A stretch of 64,000 nt of DNA, from contig CAJUFQ010000008.1 in NCBI GenBank assembly GCA_910585625.1, forward strand, positions 36,491-100,490, written 5' to 3'. The notes under the pieces are model-generated. The model made no database searches and had not been told where the DNA came from. It saw only the letters and a program-made list of their open reading frames with translations. This DNA comes from an uncultured Lachnospiraceae bacterium (GTDB lineage: Bacteria > Bacillota > Clostridia > Lachnospirales > Lachnospiraceae). Numbering within the stretch: the first letter of the stretch is position 1; every line of letters begins with the position of its first letter. Of the stretch, positions 34,115 to 43,291 are shown in pieces. The translations under genes were made by a program, and so were the position numbers.

Positions 34115-37100
34115 ACATTTTCCTCCACTCGTCGTTTACGCTCCTGCCAATACTGTGGTAGTATACCAAGAACACTGAAATCAGAAGCAAAGCCGGATAT
34201 TTACGCAGCTTTCCTTTGCGCGCCCAGCGCACCAGCCGGGAGACAATCTCTTCCTTCTCACCTTCCGTGATGCCTCCTTCTCCGGAATTAAAATACAGAA
34301 GCAGATAGGAAAATCCAGCCACCATTCCCAAGGTAGCGAATACCTTTACAAACGTGTTCTCTCCCGTCTTAGGCTCTCCGCCAGCCCTCGGCGTTTCTGC
34401 CGGGGGCTCGGGTTTGGGGGTAACGACTGCTTTTTTCGAAATTTCCACTGCCACCTCTTTTGTGCTTTCGTTGCCGGCATTGTCTGTAGCCGTTACTTGC
34501 AGGGTGTGCTTCCCCTCGCCTCTTATGTGTATTGGAAAGCTGTAACTCTCCACCATAGAATCGTCAAACTCTCCTTTGCCCACAGCTTTCGCAGTCCCTT
34601 CATCTATACGGTAAGAAATGGCGGCAAGGCCGGCGGAGATATTATCCCTGACATCATCCTCCACGTTCACTTTGACTGTAGCCACAGGCTTTCCCGCTTC
34701 TTTCTTCGCTTCCGAACAGCTGATTCTCGGCGCATTATCTTCAACAACCGCTCCCGCACCGTCTGCCGTAAGCATTTTCTCCACGGATATGTTTCCCGCA
34801 TTGTCCATGCATGTCAGGGATACGCTTCCCTTGAAATCCGCCGCGATGGTAATCACTGCCGCGCTATCCCCGCTTTCTGCATTCCCGCAGATTGTCATGA
34901 CTGCCGATACGCCGCCGCTTCGCCCGCGGATTTCCGGCGTAACTGCCTGCTGCACGCGGATAAGGGCTGTGCCTGCTTTCTCCCTGCCCTCCTCCGGCAG
35001 CAGCCGGTAATCTCCTTGTTTAAGCCCACTGCCTTCTTCCATTAGGGGAACGGTAATGGTCAGCTTCTTACGTCCGACAATCCAGTCCGTGAAGTTCCGG
35101 GAACCGGCTCCAAAAGATGCCTCCCCCAGGACAGGGGCAATATCATCCACCCACTTCGCATAAAGCGTAGCCTTGGGTTCTTCTGTATTCTGCTCGACTG
35201 TCTGATAAAAATCCCAATAGGCAGCTTCCGTCCCTGCCTTGTCAAGATACCAGCCCAGAAAGGTATATCCTCTGCGCCTCGGCTCTTCGGGTTCCTGCAA
35301 AAGACCGCCATAACGCACATTTTCCGTCTTCGGGGCAACGCCCTCACCGCCGTTCAGGTCATAATCTACCTCATAGACTTTCCTGTCATAATAAAGCTGC
35401 AGCACCAGGCTTCCATCAGCCTCCACGACACCGGACGCTTTCCCAAGCCCTGATTCTGTATTCTCACAAAAACCAGCATAAGCGTTTGCCTCTGCTTTCA
35501 CCACAGCATTGGTTTTGCCCGCCAAATATTCCGTATCAGCGTCAGCTCTGGTATAACCATCCCCTTCAAGATCCTGCTTATAATGCTCCACCCGGTACGG
35601 CGTAGCGTTACCATCTACCCACATAGCATAAAGAACCGTGTCCTGACAAAGCTCCAGGCTTTGCCCGGCATTCACAGGCTCGCCCGTACCGTCTGCCTTG
35701 GTATTCCATCCGGCAAACACATACCCTGTCCTTCCGACCGGCTCTGCCGCGGTGAAAGTCGGAATATCATAGGATAAACGTTCACTTACGTTTATATGGA
35801 AGGTTTCCGTCTCACTCTCAGGACATCGTCCACCGCCATTGGCATCATAAGACAGCGTGACATTTTTTCCATACACGCCGTAATAAACTGCATTGGCTGA
35901 CAGGGACAGCTGCGCGCCAGGCTTTACGCCACCGCCAAACATGTCTGGGCGTTCCTCCCAGCCCACTGCTGCAAAGCCTTCCGGCGTTACCTGTTCCTCT
36001 GAGTTTCCAACTACTTTCAGCAGCCCGCGCTCTTTTCTCTGTTCAGGAATTTCCAGCGGCTTCAGTTCTGGCGCTGTGAGCAATCCTACATTCTGGTCCC
36101 AGTCCATCTCTGCTGCTTTCTTTTCTTTTTTGCCGGCGCTGCCAGAATAAAAGTCAGCTACAAATACCTCTTTATCTGTAAATATGGCATACAAGACCTC
36201 GTCTGCCTCCAGATTTAACGTGTCTCCCTCCTGATACATCGTACCGCTTCCGTCCGCTTCCGTATTCCATCCGGCAAACACACAACCCTGCTTTGCCGCT
36301 TCCCCCGCTACCGTAAATGTGGGGATATCATATGCCAACTGCTCGCTCACATTCACATGCAGCGTCTTTGTCGCGTTTTCCGGGCATTGCTCCCCACCAT
36401 TAGCGTCATAGGAAAGAGTCACTTCTTTCCCATACACGCCGTAATAAACATCATCTTCGGTCAAGACTACCTCATCGCCTGCCTGGATTTCACCCGCAAA
36501 ACCATCCTCGCTCTCGTCCCAGCCTACTGCCTTAAATCCTTCCAGGCCTTCCTGCCTCTCTGACAGCTCCTGCCCTTCCAGCGATTGCTGTCCTTCTGGA
36601 AGTTCCAGGCTTTGCAACGGCTGAAGCTCAGGCGCTGTCAGCATTCCGATTTCCTGCTCCCAGTCCATTATTGCAAGCTTCGTCTCTTTGTTTCCTGCAC
36701 TGCCGGAGTAAAAATCTGCAACATATGGCGGCCGGTCCTGCTCCCCATACATCGCATATAGAATCTCATCTTCCTCCAACTCTAACGTGTCCCCTTCCTG
36801 ATACATCGTACCGCTTCCGTCCGCTTCCGTATTCCACCCGGCGAAAATGCTGCCTTTCTTCACCGCTTTCCCTGATACGGTAAATGTGGGCACATCGTAA
36901 GCCAGCTGTTCACTTACATTCACATGCAAAAGCTTTGTCTCCCTCTCCGGGCATGATTCCCCGCCATTGGCATCGTAAGACAACGTCACATCTTTCTTAT
37001 ACACCCCATAAAACGCTTCATTCCCAGTCAAGACTATCTCATCGCCTGCCTGGATTTCACCCACAAAGCCATCCTCGCTCTCGTCCCAGCCTACCGCCTC

Positions 37101-39107
37101 AAATCCTTCCAAGCTTCCCCGTTCCTCGGACATTTCCCATTCTTCCGTCAATTTTTGTCCCTCTGGCAGTTCAAGGCTTTGCAACGGCTTCAGTTCCGGC
37201 GCAGACAAATGGCCGGTAATCTGCTCCCAGTCCATCTCTGCCGCAACTGTTTCTTTATTCCCTGCGCTGCCAGAATAGAAATCTGCCGCAAACGATTCTT
37301 CGAAGATTGCATACAAATCCGTGTCCCCCTGCAGTGCAAAGGTATCGCCTTCCCGATACATCGTACCGCTTCCATCCGCTTCTGTATTCCAACCGACAAA
37401 CTGCCGCCCTTCATACGTCAGCCCGTCTGCGGATTTCACCGTGACTTCCTCCTGCAGCTGATATTCATAATCGTCCGTGACCGCCGTGCCTTTCGCTCCG
37501 TTCTTGATATAATAGACAAAATACCCATAGCCAGGATTGGTGGTAGACAGATAAACCTGGTTCTTCTCCTTGTCCAGTACCGCATACCAGGTCTTATCGG
37601 AATCGGTAGTATCCACGAAATGAATTTTCTTCATATCCCGCTCCCGCAGCAGCTGGTAATCATTAATCCCCTGCGCAATCACATAATTCTCCTGCGGCTT
37701 AAGGTAAAGCGTCACCGGGTAAGTCAGGGTATCGCTGAGTTGGATTTTTCGTAAAGTCACATTCGTTGCATCCAGATACACGCCGTCCACGCCCGTTTCG
37801 CTTACGCCATCTCCAAATTTCACATCCCCGGATAAGGTCACCGACGTATTGCCCTCCACTGCCGTGGAGTTGTAAACCGCGCCGCTGCCTGCATACGTCT
37901 CGTTACTGCAGCTATTTCCTGAAAAAACCCCTCCATTTATGTAAGTCCTGGTATTCTCATGCCCGCAATGATGAATGCATCCGCCCTTAGTAACGCTCGT
38001 ATTGCCAGTGAAGATACCGTCATTGATGGTCAGCGTTGCCATGCATATGAAAATGAACCCTCCTCCCGTAATTCCCATATCAAGAGAGCCCGCATTTGTC
38101 GTCCTGTTATTCTCATACCGTCCGCCATTGATAGTCACATCCGCATATGTCGCATATATGCCACCGGCCTTATCGCTTGCCGAACAGCCTCGGATAACAG
38201 CATTGTTCAAGACAATCTTAACATTACTTGAATTCGCAAATATTCCTCCACCATTAATTGATGCCGAACAGTTTTCTATCACTGCACGGTTTAGGATTAT
38301 TTTATTACTTCCCCCTCTTAGGTAGACCGCTGCCCCTTTGTCTGCCCTGCTGTTTCTGATTGTGCAGCCATCGTCCAACGTCAGCTCGTTTTGATACCAC
38401 AGACTTATCATGGGTACCGCAAAACCAGGGATAGTGTCTGAGCATCCGTCCAATGTGATATCCTGCAAAGTGAGTCTGGCGCCGGTACTCAGCCTGAAGC
38501 CCCCGGCAGAATTTCCCCGGACAATCACCCCGCCCCCCTTAATGGTAACCGTTCCGCTAACTGCAATAGTGCTGTTTATCGTCAGGGTCACCCCTGGCTG
38601 CACAATCAGTTCCCCATCCTTCAATTCTCCGGCAGCCTCCCAGACAGTATCCTCAAGGATAATCCCACAACCCGGCTGCGACGGCGTTTCAGGCAAGTCC
38701 TCTCCCCCATCATCCGCAAACAGCAGCTCTGTCTGCTCTTCTGTCATTTTCCGCTGCCGGAAATCCTGACTTTCCTCACCCAGGCTTTCTTTGGGCCTGC
38801 TGCCAACTCCATCGTCTGGCGTTAATTCTTGCGGAAGATTACGTCTCGACATTTCACGTCCATCCGGCTCGCCGCCCATATCCCCAAGCCCCAATGCCCG
38901 CGGACGCTCTCCCGATTCTTCAGATAGCCCGGAAAGACTGGATACGTCCTCCCGAAACTGTGCTGCCTGCACAGAATAACATTGTGACATGGGGATTGAC
39001 ACTACCGCCAGGCAGAAGCCCAGAAGCACCGCCAACAGCTGCTGAATAATCGGATGCTTCCGCTTCACGGATACTTCCCTTGCCTGATTATCCTTCTTTT
39101 CTCTCAT
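34104..39107 (-). CDS. Large surface adhesin-like protein with beta-helix, InlB-type repeats and two-helix PKTG tail
   Basis: A 1,667-residue protein. Signal region about 15-50 (QQLLAVLLGFCLAVVSIPMS); charged segment to about 140; right-handed beta-helix of pectate-lyase type about 150-470 (VIENCSASINGGGIFAN); three long tandem units with InlB-type modules (SYDANGGE, AGWNTEADGSGTMY); Ig-like region with TDNAGN motifs; then EPKTGEN at about 1578. After it come a first hydrophobic helix, a basic linker (VRWARKGKLRKYP), a second hydrophobic helix and DEWRKMCEG. A normal sorting tail ends soon after the first helix. ATG 39107 is set by a leader matching that of the paralogue at 42086. It probably binds host or food-particle surfaces. 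Confidence 0.85.
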   Translation of the reverse strand: MREKKDNQAREVSVKRKHPIIQQLLAVLLGFCLAVVSIPMSQCYSVQAAQFREDVSSLSGLSEESGERPRALGLGDMGGEPDGREMSRRNLPQELTPDDGVGSRPKESLGEESQDFRQRKMTEEQTELLFADDGGEDLPETPSQPGCGIILEDTVWEAAGELKDGELIVQPGVTLTINSTIAVSGTVTIKGGGVIVRGNSAGGFRLSTGARLTLQDITLDGCSDTIPGFAVPMISLWYQNELTLDDGCTIRNSRADKGAAVYLRGGSNKIILNRAVIENCSASINGGGIFANSSNVKIVLNNAVIRGCSASDKAGGIYATYADVTINGGRYENNRTTNAGSLDMGITGGGFIFICMATLTINDGIFTGNTSVTKGGCIHHCGHENTRTYINGGVFSGNSCSNETYAGSGAVYNSTAVEGNTSVTLSGDVKFGDGVSETGVDGVYLDATNVTLRKIQLSDTLTYPVTLYLKPQENYVIAQGINDYQLLRERDMKKIHFVDTTDSDKTWYAVLDKEKNQVYLSTTNPGYGYFVYYIKNGAKGTAVTDDYEYQLQEEVTVKSADGLTYEGRQFVGWNTEADGSGTMYREGDTFALQGDTDLYAIFEESFAADFYSGSAGNKETVAAEMDWEQITGHLSAPELKPLQSLELPEGQKLTEEWEMSEERGSLEGFEAVGWDESEDGFVGEIQAGDEIVLTGNEAFYGVYKKDVTLSYDANGGESCPERETKLLHVNVSEQLAYDVPTFTVSGKAVKKGSIFAGWNTEADGSGTMYQEGDTLELEEDEILYAMYGEQDRPPYVADFYSGSAGNKETKLAIMDWEQEIGMLTAPELQPLQSLELPEGQQSLEGQELSERQEGLEGFKAVGWDESEDGFAGEIQAGDEVVLTEDDVYYGVYGKEVTLSYDANGGEQCPENATKTLHVNVSEQLAYDIPTFTVAGEAAKQGCVFAGWNTEADGSGTMYQEGDTLNLEADEVLYAIFTDKEVFVADFYSGSAGKKEKKAAEMDWDQNVGLLTAPELKPLEIPEQRKERGLLKVVGNSEEQVTPEGFAAVGWEERPDMFGGGVKPGAQLSLSANAVYYGVYGKNVTLSYDANGGGRCPESETETFHINVSERLSYDIPTFTAAEPVGRTGYVFAGWNTKADGTGEPVNAGQSLELCQDTVLYAMWVDGNATPYRVEHYKQDLEGDGYTRADADTEYLAGKTNAVVKAEANAYAGFCENTESGLGKASGVVEADGSLVLQLYYDRKVYEVDYDLNGGEGVAPKTENVRYGGLLQEPEEPRRRGYTFLGWYLDKAGTEAAYWDFYQTVEQNTEEPKATLYAKWVDDIAPVLGEASFGAGSRNFTDWIVGRKKLTITVPLMEEGSGLKQGDYRLLPEEGREKAGTALIRVQQAVTPEIRGRSGGVSAVMTICGNAESGDSAAVITIAADFKGSVSLTCMDNAGNISVEKMLTADGAGAVVEDNAPRISCSEAKKEAGKPVATVKVNVEDDVRDNISAGLAAISYRIDEGTAKAVGKGEFDDSMVESYSFPIHIRGEGKHTLQVTATDNAGNESTKEVAVEISKKAVVTPKPEPPAETPRAGGEPKTGENTFVKVFATLGMVAGFSYLLLYFNSGEGGITEGEKEEIVSRLVRWARKGKLRKYPALLLISVFLVYYHSIGRSVNDEWRKMCEG
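35600..37292 (-). repeat. Three tandem units of about 560 bp inside the large surface-protein gene
   Basis: Each unit starts with ADFYSGSAG (near 37290, 36720 and 36160) and runs through AVGW, YYGVYGK, SYDANGGE, LHVNVSEQLAYD and AGWNT. Unit 3 is shorter in its Glu-rich linker. A fourth copy is in the paralogue, starting near 41822. Boundaries are approximate. They may allow length change by recombination. Confidence 0.8.
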
Positions 39108-39221
39108 CACATACCACACTCCTTGTTTTATATGTTTGCCGAGATACCGCCGTAAATACACTTCCCCTGTTTTTGCCGACTTCCTTGTCAGTGTTTTGTG
39201 TGCTTCTTCTTTCAATCCCGC

Positions 39222-39707
39222 TTATGATTCTAAGTCTTCTTTTGTTTCCGCATCCTCTGATACAGCCATAAACTCCACGTCTTCCGTTACTTCAGAAAAC
39301 TCTGTCTCTTCTGCAAGATCCGCATCTTCCGCCTCAAACGCCTCCTCTGTGGCGGCAGCTTCACATTTAGCTCCGCACTGATTGCAGTACAAAGCATCTG
39401 TATCATTAGCAGCGCCACAGGACGGACATAATTTCTTACCTTTGCGCTCGGCAATCTCATTCCTGAGTTCCTCAATCTTAAGCAATGCGTCCGTAATAAG
39501 CCCTACTTCCTCAAACAGCGGCTCCGCGTCCTCCTTATGCAATTCATAATACTGTTTGCCCATCTCCGTAAATTGTTTTCGTACAAAATCCTCCCTGCTT
39601 CGGATATCCATCTTAAGCTTTGTAATCTCTGTCAGGTCTGTCGCTTTCTGTGACACATCTTTCCCTGTTTCTACGATTGCCTCTCCCAATTTTCCAAAAA
39701 AATCCAT
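39222..39707 (-). CDS. Cytoplasmic zinc-ribbon/coiled-coil protein inside the surface-protein locus
   Basis: A 161-residue protein. Residues 1-85 are helical and charged (MDFFGKLGEAIVETGKDVSQ), about 93-113 form a zinc ribbon with CPSCGA and CNQCGA, and the end is very acidic. No signal peptide or membrane segment. Such zinc-ribbon proteins are common in Clostridia and their role is unknown. It lies between two secreted paralogues and upstream of their sortase, on the same strand. That placement suggests a regulatory or assembly role, but nothing in the sequence proves it. Start ATG follows AAAGGAGGAAAACGAT. Confidence 0.8.
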   Translation of the reverse strand: MDFFGKLGEAIVETGKDVSQKATDLTEITKLKMDIRSREDFVRKQFTEMGKQYYELHKEDAEPLFEEVGLITDALLKIEELRNEIAERKGKKLCPSCGAANDTDALYCNQCGAKCEAAATEEAFEAEDADLAEETEFSEVTEDVEFMAVSEDAETKEDLES

Positions 39708-39747
39708 ATCGTTTTCCTCCTTTTATTATTTTTCCATTTTTACAAAT

Positions 39748-39805
39748 AAACCGTACAAGTCCGTATCCAGATGTCAGATTCCACGTACACGGTTTCCCTG
39801 ACATC
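39748..39805 (-). other. Hairpin with possible pseudoknot between the short surface-protein and zinc-ribbon genes
   Basis: On the minus strand GATGTCAG (39805-39798) pairs with CTGACATC (39777-39770). The loop contains AAACCGTGTAC, which can pair, with a two-base bulge, with GTACGGTTT at 39756-39748. No T-run follows, so it is not an ordinary terminator. Confidence 0.35.
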
Positions 39806-39824
39806 CGGCGGATAACTGTTTTTC

Positions 39825-42086
39825 TTATCCTTCATATACTTTCTTCCACTCATCGCTTACGCTCCTGCCAATACTGTGGTAATAGAACAAGAACACTGAA
39901 ATTATGAGAATCGCAGGATATTTCCGCAGCTTGCCTTTACGCGCCCAGCGCACCAGCCTGGAAATAATTTCTTCCTTCTCGCCCTCCGTGATGCCGCCTT
40001 CCCCGGCATTGAAGTACAGAAGTAAGTATGTAAATCCTGCCACCATTCCCAAGGTAGCAAAGACCTTCACTGGCGTACTGTCCCCGGTTTTAGGCTCCGC
40101 GCCTGCGCCCGCGGATTTCGTGGCTGTCTTAGTCGGCGTCTTGGATTTCGGGGTGACAACTGCCTTCTTCTCCGTAATTTCCACAACGGCCTCCCGTACG
40201 CTTTGGTTTCCGGCATTGTCCGTTGCCGCTACCTTCAGGATATGTTTTCCCTCCCCTTGTATCGTTACCGTAAAGCGGTAGCTTTCTACCACGACGTCAG
40301 AAAATTCGCCTGCTCCTGCTTCCTTAGCTTTCCCTCCGTCTACCTGGTAGGATACGTCCGCGATGCCAGCCGCCACATTGCCGCCGGCTGTATCTGTCAC
40401 ATTCACGTCCACCGCCGCCACATCTTCCGCCGTGTCTGCCTCTGCTTTAGAAAAACCGATATACGGCGCGTTATCCTCTACGATGACGCCCGCACCGTCT
40501 GCCGTAAGCACTTTCTCCACGGAGACATTCCCCGCATTATCCGTACAAGTCAGGGAAACGCTTCCTTTGAACTCCTCCTCAATGGTAATCACCACTATGC
40601 TCTCCCCGCTCTCAGCATTCCCGCGGATTGTCATGACTGCCGACACACCGCCGCTGCGCCCGCGGATTTCAGGCGTCAGCGCCTGCTGCGCACGTATAAG
40701 GGCCGTACCTGCCCTTGGCCGCCCTGTTTCAGGCTGCAGCCAGTAATCTCCCTGTTTCAGGCCGCTGCCCGCCTCCGTTACCGGAACGGTAATCGTCAGT
40801 TTCTCACGCCCAATGACCCAATCTGCAAAATTCCGGGAACCAGTACCAAAAGTTGCCTCCCCCAAAACCGGGGCAGTCTCATCCGCCCACTTTGCATAAA
40901 GCGTGGCTTTACGTGTATCGGTATTGCGCTCAATGGTCTGATAAAAGTCCCAGCAGGCAGATTCTGTCCCTGCACTGTCCAGATACCAGCCTTTGAAAAC
41001 ATAGCCCCTGCGCTGAGGCATTTCCGGCTCCTGCAGAAGCCCGCCATAGCGCACAGCCTGCATCTTCGGGACAGCGCCCTCTCCGCCATTTAAATCAAAA
41101 TCTATCTCATAGACATTCCGGTCATAGTAAAGCTGCAGCACCAGGCTCCCATCCGCCTCCACGATGCCGGATGGTTTCCCAAGCTCTGAATCCGTATTCA
41201 CCGTAAATCCTGTGTAAGGGTTCGGCTCTGCGTTCACCAACTCATCAGTCTTGCCCATCAGGTATTCCGTATCGTCATCGACCCTCGTATACACATCCTT
41301 CACAACATCCTGCTTGTAATGCTCCACCCGGTATGGCGTCCCATTGCCTTCCACCCACATGGCATGGAGCATGGTATCACTGTCAAGCTCAAGCGTTCCG
41401 CCAGCAGCGACAGGTATGCCCGTACCGTCCGCCTCGGTATTCCATCCGGCAAATACATACCCTGTCCGGCGGACTGCGTCCGCCGCCGTAAAGGATGGGA
41501 CGTCATAGGTAAGCTTTTCGCTTACATTAACGCTGCAGGTCTGCATCTCGCTTTCCGGGCAGGCTTCACCACCACCGACATCATAAGACAGGGTGACATT
41601 TTTTTGGTACACGCCATAATAAGCTGAATTTCCGGTCAAGGCCAGATTTGCGCCTACCTTAATTTCTCCGCCAAAGTCATGCTTACTTTCCGACCAGCCA
41701 ACGGCTGCAAATCCTGCCAACGGCATAAGTTCCGGCGCAGTGACTGTGCCCAGTTTCTCATCCTCGGCCATCACTGCCGCAACTGATTCCTTATTCCCTG
41801 CGCTGCCGGAATAAAAATCTGCAAAAAACTGCCCGTTCTCCCCATCGTCACCTGTCACAACCGTCCCATCCGACCCGCCGTCATCACCACTAACCGGCAT
41901 CACGCTGTCTTCTGCCCGAGTCCCTCTTTGCTCAGACGCTGCCTGGACCGAAGAGCCAAAGGATGAGACAGGAACAGACACGACTGTCAGGCACACGCCA
42001 AGGACAACCGCTAAAAGCTGCTGCCGGATGGGATGCCTCTGTTGTTTTGGCTCCTTCGCTGTCTGGATTTTGTTTTGTTCTTTCAT
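39825..42086 (-). CDS. Shorter surface protein, paralogue of the large adhesin, with the same two-helix PKTG tail
   Basis: A 753-residue protein. Signal region about 20-52; one ADFYSGSAG/InlB-type unit (about 90-255); further modules (RVEHYKQD, FDLNGGEG, FKGWYLD); Ig-like region with TDNAGN; then AEPKTGDS at residue 665. The last 89 residues carry the first helix (VFATLGMVAGFTYLLLYF), a basic linker, the second helix (ILIISVFLFYYHS) and DEWKKVYEG. This end is nearly identical to that of the 1,667-residue protein. It lacks the beta-helix. It is first in an operon-like run with the zinc-ribbon gene, the large paralogue and sortase. ATG follows AAGGAGAGTGGTATCTG. Confidence 0.88.
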   Translation of the reverse strand: MKEQNKIQTAKEPKQQRHPIRQQLLAVVLGVCLTVVSVPVSSFGSSVQAASEQRGTRAEDSVMPVSGDDGGSDGTVVTGDDGENGQFFADFYSGSAGNKESVAAVMAEDEKLGTVTAPELMPLAGFAAVGWSESKHDFGGEIKVGANLALTGNSAYYGVYQKNVTLSYDVGGGEACPESEMQTCSVNVSEKLTYDVPSFTAADAVRRTGYVFAGWNTEADGTGIPVAAGGTLELDSDTMLHAMWVEGNGTPYRVEHYKQDVVKDVYTRVDDDTEYLMGKTDELVNAEPNPYTGFTVNTDSELGKPSGIVEADGSLVLQLYYDRNVYEIDFDLNGGEGAVPKMQAVRYGGLLQEPEMPQRRGYVFKGWYLDSAGTESACWDFYQTIERNTDTRKATLYAKWADETAPVLGEATFGTGSRNFADWVIGREKLTITVPVTEAGSGLKQGDYWLQPETGRPRAGTALIRAQQALTPEIRGRSGGVSAVMTIRGNAESGESIVVITIEEEFKGSVSLTCTDNAGNVSVEKVLTADGAGVIVEDNAPYIGFSKAEADTAEDVAAVDVNVTDTAGGNVAAGIADVSYQVDGGKAKEAGAGEFSDVVVESYRFTVTIQGEGKHILKVAATDNAGNQSVREAVVEITEKKAVVTPKSKTPTKTATKSAGAGAEPKTGDSTPVKVFATLGMVAGFTYLLLYFNAGEGGITEGEKEEIISRLVRWARKGKLRKYPAILIISVFLFYYHSIGRSVSDEWKKVYEG

Positions 42087-42174
42087 CAGATACCACTCTC
42101 CTTCGTTTTATTTGCTTGCTAAGGCAACGCCTCCATGTTCACAATGTCCATGTTACGCTTGCCCGGCAACGGTT

Positions 42175-43104
42175 TTACCTCATACAGATATAGCCCATAT
42201 AAACCGCGTAGACAGCAACCATCACAGCTCCCTCTGTGCGGCTGATGCGTTTGCCGCTCCACGCAAAAATCCATGTGACAATGCTCATGCCGATTAAGAT
42301 AACGGCATCTGCCATGTTTTCCATCAGTACTTCCATAGGGCTTATCGTCCCGGCGATTCCCAGCACCAAGAGGATATTAAAAATGCAGGAACCGATGACA
42401 TTGCCTATGGCCATGTCCGCCTCTCCCTTTTTCGCCGCCACAATCGAAGTGACAAGCTCTGGCAGGGAAGTCCCCATAGCCACAATGGTAAGCCCTATCA
42501 AAGTCTGGCTCAGACCGAAATTTTCTGCAATCTTGGTTGCGGCGTCAACAACGATGTCGCCCCCGAAAACAATCGCCGCCAGCCCGATTACGATATAAAC
42601 CAGGCACATCCCCGTACTCAGGGTTTTGATTTCCTCGGCATCCTCCTGTGCATCCCGGTCTTTCTTAGCCCCGCGTACCAGCCACGCCAGGAACACAAGA
42701 AAACCCGCCAGCAGGAGCAGTCCGTCCGCCCTGCCGATTTCCATGCCCAGATACCCCATGCCCACAAAAGCAACTACCGCTAAGATAGAAATCGGAAACT
42801 CCTTTTTTAACGTGGAAGCCTTTACCTGGAGCGGAGAGATGACCGAACAGACGCCGCAGACAATCAGCAGATTAAAAATGTTGGAACCGATAGCATTGCT
42901 GATAGCGACTGCATTGTCTCCCCGGAAAGACGCCGCGATGCTGACCGCGCATTCCGGCGCGCTGGTTCCCATAGCCACGACAGTCAGGCCGATGACCATG
43001 GAAGATACCTTTAACTTGTGCGCAACGCTTGCACTCCCGTCCACAAAGCAGTCTGCGCCCTTTATCAGCAGTATGAAACCCAAAATCAGAAGTACATATT
43101 CCAA
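42175..43104 (-). CDS. Calcium/sodium antiporter (CaCA family, YrbG type)
   Basis: A 309-residue membrane protein with about ten helices and two inverted alpha-repeats. The first is GLTVVAMGTSAPECAVSIAA, with GSNIFNLL; the second is GLTIVAMGTSLPELVTSIVA, with GSCIFNILLVLG. The Glu residues in TSAPE and TSLPE are the ion-binding acids. It exchanges Ca2+ for Na+ or H+ across the membrane. The start is a TTG (43104), eight bases after GAGGGAAATCAT; no better start lies near. It has no obvious link to the surface-protein locus downstream. Confidence 0.92.
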   Translation of the reverse strand: MEYVLLILGFILLIKGADCFVDGSASVAHKLKVSSMVIGLTVVAMGTSAPECAVSIAASFRGDNAVAISNAIGSNIFNLLIVCGVCSVISPLQVKASTLKKEFPISILAVVAFVGMGYLGMEIGRADGLLLLAGFLVFLAWLVRGAKKDRDAQEDAEEIKTLSTGMCLVYIVIGLAAIVFGGDIVVDAATKIAENFGLSQTLIGLTIVAMGTSLPELVTSIVAAKKGEADMAIGNVIGSCIFNILLVLGIAGTISPMEVLMENMADAVILIGMSIVTWIFAWSGKRISRTEGAVMVAVYAVYMGYICMR

Positions 43105-43235
43105 ATGATTTCCCTCGCTTCCTGAAATTATCTATTATATTAACTTTTTACGCGCTATTATCAATAAGCATACCACAAATCGGACAAATTTAAAACAAAT
43201 ATATCCCCGGAATCCCAAAAAAACCGTCCCGCCCC

Positions 43236-43264
43236 TTGACAAATGCGCATTTTCCCCCTATAAT
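43236..43264 (+). promoter_or_regulatory. Consensus sigma-A promoter of tyrS
   Basis: TTGACA (43236-43241), a 17-base spacer and TATAAT (43259-43264): both hexamers match the consensus exactly. The start codon follows 27 bases later, so the leader is too short for a T-box. Confidence 0.92.
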
Positions 43265-43291
43265 TTTCATTCATTACGAGGAGGAAGGACA

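Noticed and set aside
36100..37300. The tandem units as a CRISPR array or assembly artefact
   Set aside because: Units are about 560 bp, diverged, in frame and encode protein modules; a related unit occurs in the paralogue.
42124..42165. Direct repeats of AACATGGA upstream of the short surface-protein gene
   Set aside because: Only two short copies with no clear promoter; too weak to call.
43110..43291. T-box before tyrS
   Set aside because: The consensus promoter lies 27 bases before the start codon, so the leader is too short.
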